DNA from: an uncultured Lysobacter sp.
Lineage (GTDB): Bacteria > Pseudomonadota > Gammaproteobacteria > Xanthomonadales > Xanthomonadaceae
Reading direction: 5' to 3'
Length of the DNA stretch: 6,563 nt
Assembly (NCBI GenBank): GCA_902805755.1
Contig: CADCUA010000478.1
Coordinates: 1 to 6,563, forward strand
Each line of letters opens with the position of its first letter. Position 1 is the stretch's first letter. Shown in pieces: positions 5,515 through 6,563 of the stretch. Both the position numbers and the translations under genes were made by a program. Under the pieces are notes generated by a model. That model was not told the DNA's origin. It ran no database searches and was given only the letters and a program-made list of their open reading frames with translations.

Positions 5515-5945
5515 GCGACCCTGGCGTCGCCGGGAGTTTCGTCGTCCTCCTCGATTTCGCCGTACAGCAACCACTGGCGTGCCTGCGCCTCGGTGATGAA
5601 GACACGGATCGTAAGCCCATGCATGAAGCTGGCGAGTTCGCCCTGCTCGTTCACATCATGCTTGCCGCGCAGTTCGACGAACGCCGTGCGGAAACGGTCG
5701 TACCCGGATTCGAGTGCGGCGGCCGCGATCGAATCGACGTCGATCGCTTCGTCCGTGTCGCTCAGGTCCTCGAGCACGAGCAGCCGTCGGGCCCCGCGCC
5801 GAAGGCATTCGGCGCCGAGCAGGCGGTGGTACGCAATCGAGACCTCCGCCGAGTCGGTGCCATCGCATACCAGCGCACGCAGGTACCCGTCGCGCTGCTC
5901 GAGTTCGACCCGGAAGCCCTCGCCCCGGAGCGTTTCGATGGGCAT
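5511..5945 (-). CDS. Small SpoIIAA/STAS-like protein of unknown function
   Basis: Hypothetical protein of 144 residues, no signal peptide or membrane helix. The first strand pair FRVELEQRDGYLRALVCDG (11-29), then a helix (about 34-49), a strand RRLLVLED (53-60), an acidic helix region, another strand RTAFVEL (86-92) and a final RVFITEAQARQWLL (114-127) give an alternating beta-alpha pattern that recalls SpoIIAA-like/STAS proteins; the last motif is typical of that group's end. An acidic tail (EIEEDDETPGD) follows. The assignment rests on pattern only. The ATG at 5945 overlaps the fumarase stop by one base (TGATG), indicating translational coupling. A weak GGTGG lies some distance upstream. 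A start at 5987 would add 14 residues inside the fumarase gene and is less likely. The serine phosphorylated in classical SpoIIAA is not evident. Confidence 0.72.
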   Translation of the reverse strand: MPIETLRGEGFRVELEQRDGYLRALVCDGTDSAEVSIAYHRLLGAECLRRGARRLLVLEDLSDTDEAIDVDSIAAAALESGYDRFRTAFVELRGKHDVNEQGELASFMHGLTIRVFITEAQARQWLLYGEIEEDDETPGDARVA

Positions 5946-6563
5946 CAGGCGACAACCACCGGGATCTTGCCGATTCGCGCCTGCCATTGCTTCGGGCCCG
6001 TCTGGTGCACGGACTGACCGCCGCTGTCCACCGCCACCGTCACCGGCATGTCCTGCACCGTGAATTCGTAGATCGCTTCCATGCCGAGGTCGGCAAAGCC
6101 GACGACGCGCGAAGCCTTGATCGCCTTCGAAACAAGATAGGCGGCGCCACCGACGGCCATCAGGTACACCGAACGGTGCTTGCGGATCGCGTCGATCGCG
6201 ACCGGGCCGCGTTCGGCCTTGCCGACCATACCGAGAAGCCCGGTCTGCTCCAGCACCTGCTCGGTGAACTTGTCCATGCGCGTGGCCGTGGTCGGACCCG
6301 CAGGGCCCACCACTTCGTTGCGTACCGGGTCGACCGGGCCCACGTAATAGATAAAACGCCCGCGGAAATCGACAGGCAACGGCTCACCGCGGTTGAGCAT
6401 GTCGACCATGCGCTTATGCGCGGCGTCGCGGCCGGTGAGCAACCTGCCATTGAGCAGCAGCACTTCGCCCGGCTGCCAGCTCGCGACTTCTTCAGGCGTG
6501 ACGGCATCAAGATCGACCCGACGACCCTTGCTGGCGTCGTAGGTGAGCTCGGGCCAGTCGGCG
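5945..6563 (-). CDS. Class I (iron-sulfur) fumarate hydratase, C-terminal part (partial)
   Basis: Interconverts fumarate and malate in the citric acid cycle, in the cytoplasm, using an oxygen-sensitive [4Fe-4S] cluster. The window holds the last 205 residues, in frame from 6562; the N-terminal domain with the cluster cysteines is beyond the right edge. Strong family motifs are visible: YDASKGRRVDLD near the edge, then LLLNGRLLTGRDAAHKR, RFIYYVGPVDPVRNEVVGPA, GPTTATRMDKF, GKAERGP, LMAVGGAAYLVSKAIK and DLGMEAIYEF. In solved class I fumarases the arginine of GRDAAH, the Thr and Arg of GPTTATRMD and the Lys of GKAERG contact substrate, and all are present. The layout is that of the single-chain form (FumA/FumB type; the symbol cannot be chosen) rather than a split alpha/beta enzyme. 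It precedes and overlaps the STAS-like gene by one base in an apparent operon. Confidence 0.96.
   Translation of the reverse strand, partial: ADWPELTYDASKGRRVDLDAVTPEEVASWQPGEVLLLNGRLLTGRDAAHKRMVDMLNRGEPLPVDFRGRFIYYVGPVDPVRNEVVGPAGPTTATRMDKFTEQVLEQTGLLGMVGKAERGPVAIDAIRKHRSVYLMAVGGAAYLVSKAIKASRVVGFADLGMEAIYEFTVQDMPVTVAVDSGGQSVHQTGPKQWQARIGKIPVVVA

Noticed and set aside
4815..6017. 400-residue plus-strand open frame spanning the patatin and STAS-like genes
   Set aside because: It is a +1-shifted shadow of the patatin gene running into antisense of the next gene, rich in arginine and without motifs.

Overview
The window is high-GC gammaproteobacterial chromosome, most probably from the Xanthomonadaceae/Lysobacteraceae (Lysobacter, Luteimonas, Xanthomonas and relatives). 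The pointers are the very GC-rich coding sequence, a small Sm-like protein resembling DUF3247 (a family I know mainly from xanthomonads), a TonB-dependent receptor and an iron-sulfur class I fumarase. This is a family-level inference from recalled protein families, not a database result.

Layout. From the left edge to about 540 on the minus strand lies the N-terminus of a TonB-dependent outer-membrane receptor (signal peptide and plug). Divergent from it is the DUF3247-like gene (670-990, +). About 350 bases without a convincing gene follow, then a DUF4142-type gene (1342-1971, +). A near-perfect hairpin follows that gene at once. A textbook intrinsic terminator at 2123-2150 serves the CspA-family cold-shock gene, which reads leftward (2189-2398, -) from a structured leader.

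Divergent from the cold-shock gene is a rightward run on the plus strand: a DUF456 membrane protein (2610-3095), a cardiolipin synthase of the phospholipase D superfamily (3247-4512) and a patatin-like phospholipase (4558-5514). The synthase and the phospholipase lie 45 bases apart and are probably co-transcribed. One makes or remodels membrane phospholipid and the other is predicted to deacylate lipid, so the run looks like a membrane-lipid cluster.

Convergent with it on the minus strand are the C-terminal part of a class I fumarate hydratase (running off the right edge, ending at 5945) and a small SpoIIAA/STAS-like protein of unknown function (5511-5945) that overlaps the fumarase stop by one base. 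The patatin and STAS-like genes end in each other: a single CTAG tetranucleotide supplies the TAG stop on both strands.

I see no rRNA, tRNA, CRISPR array, insertion sequence or phage gene. I do not see a clearly new multi-gene system. The least ordinary items are the lipid cluster, the fumarase-coupled small protein, the shared stop and several hairpins at gene boundaries.
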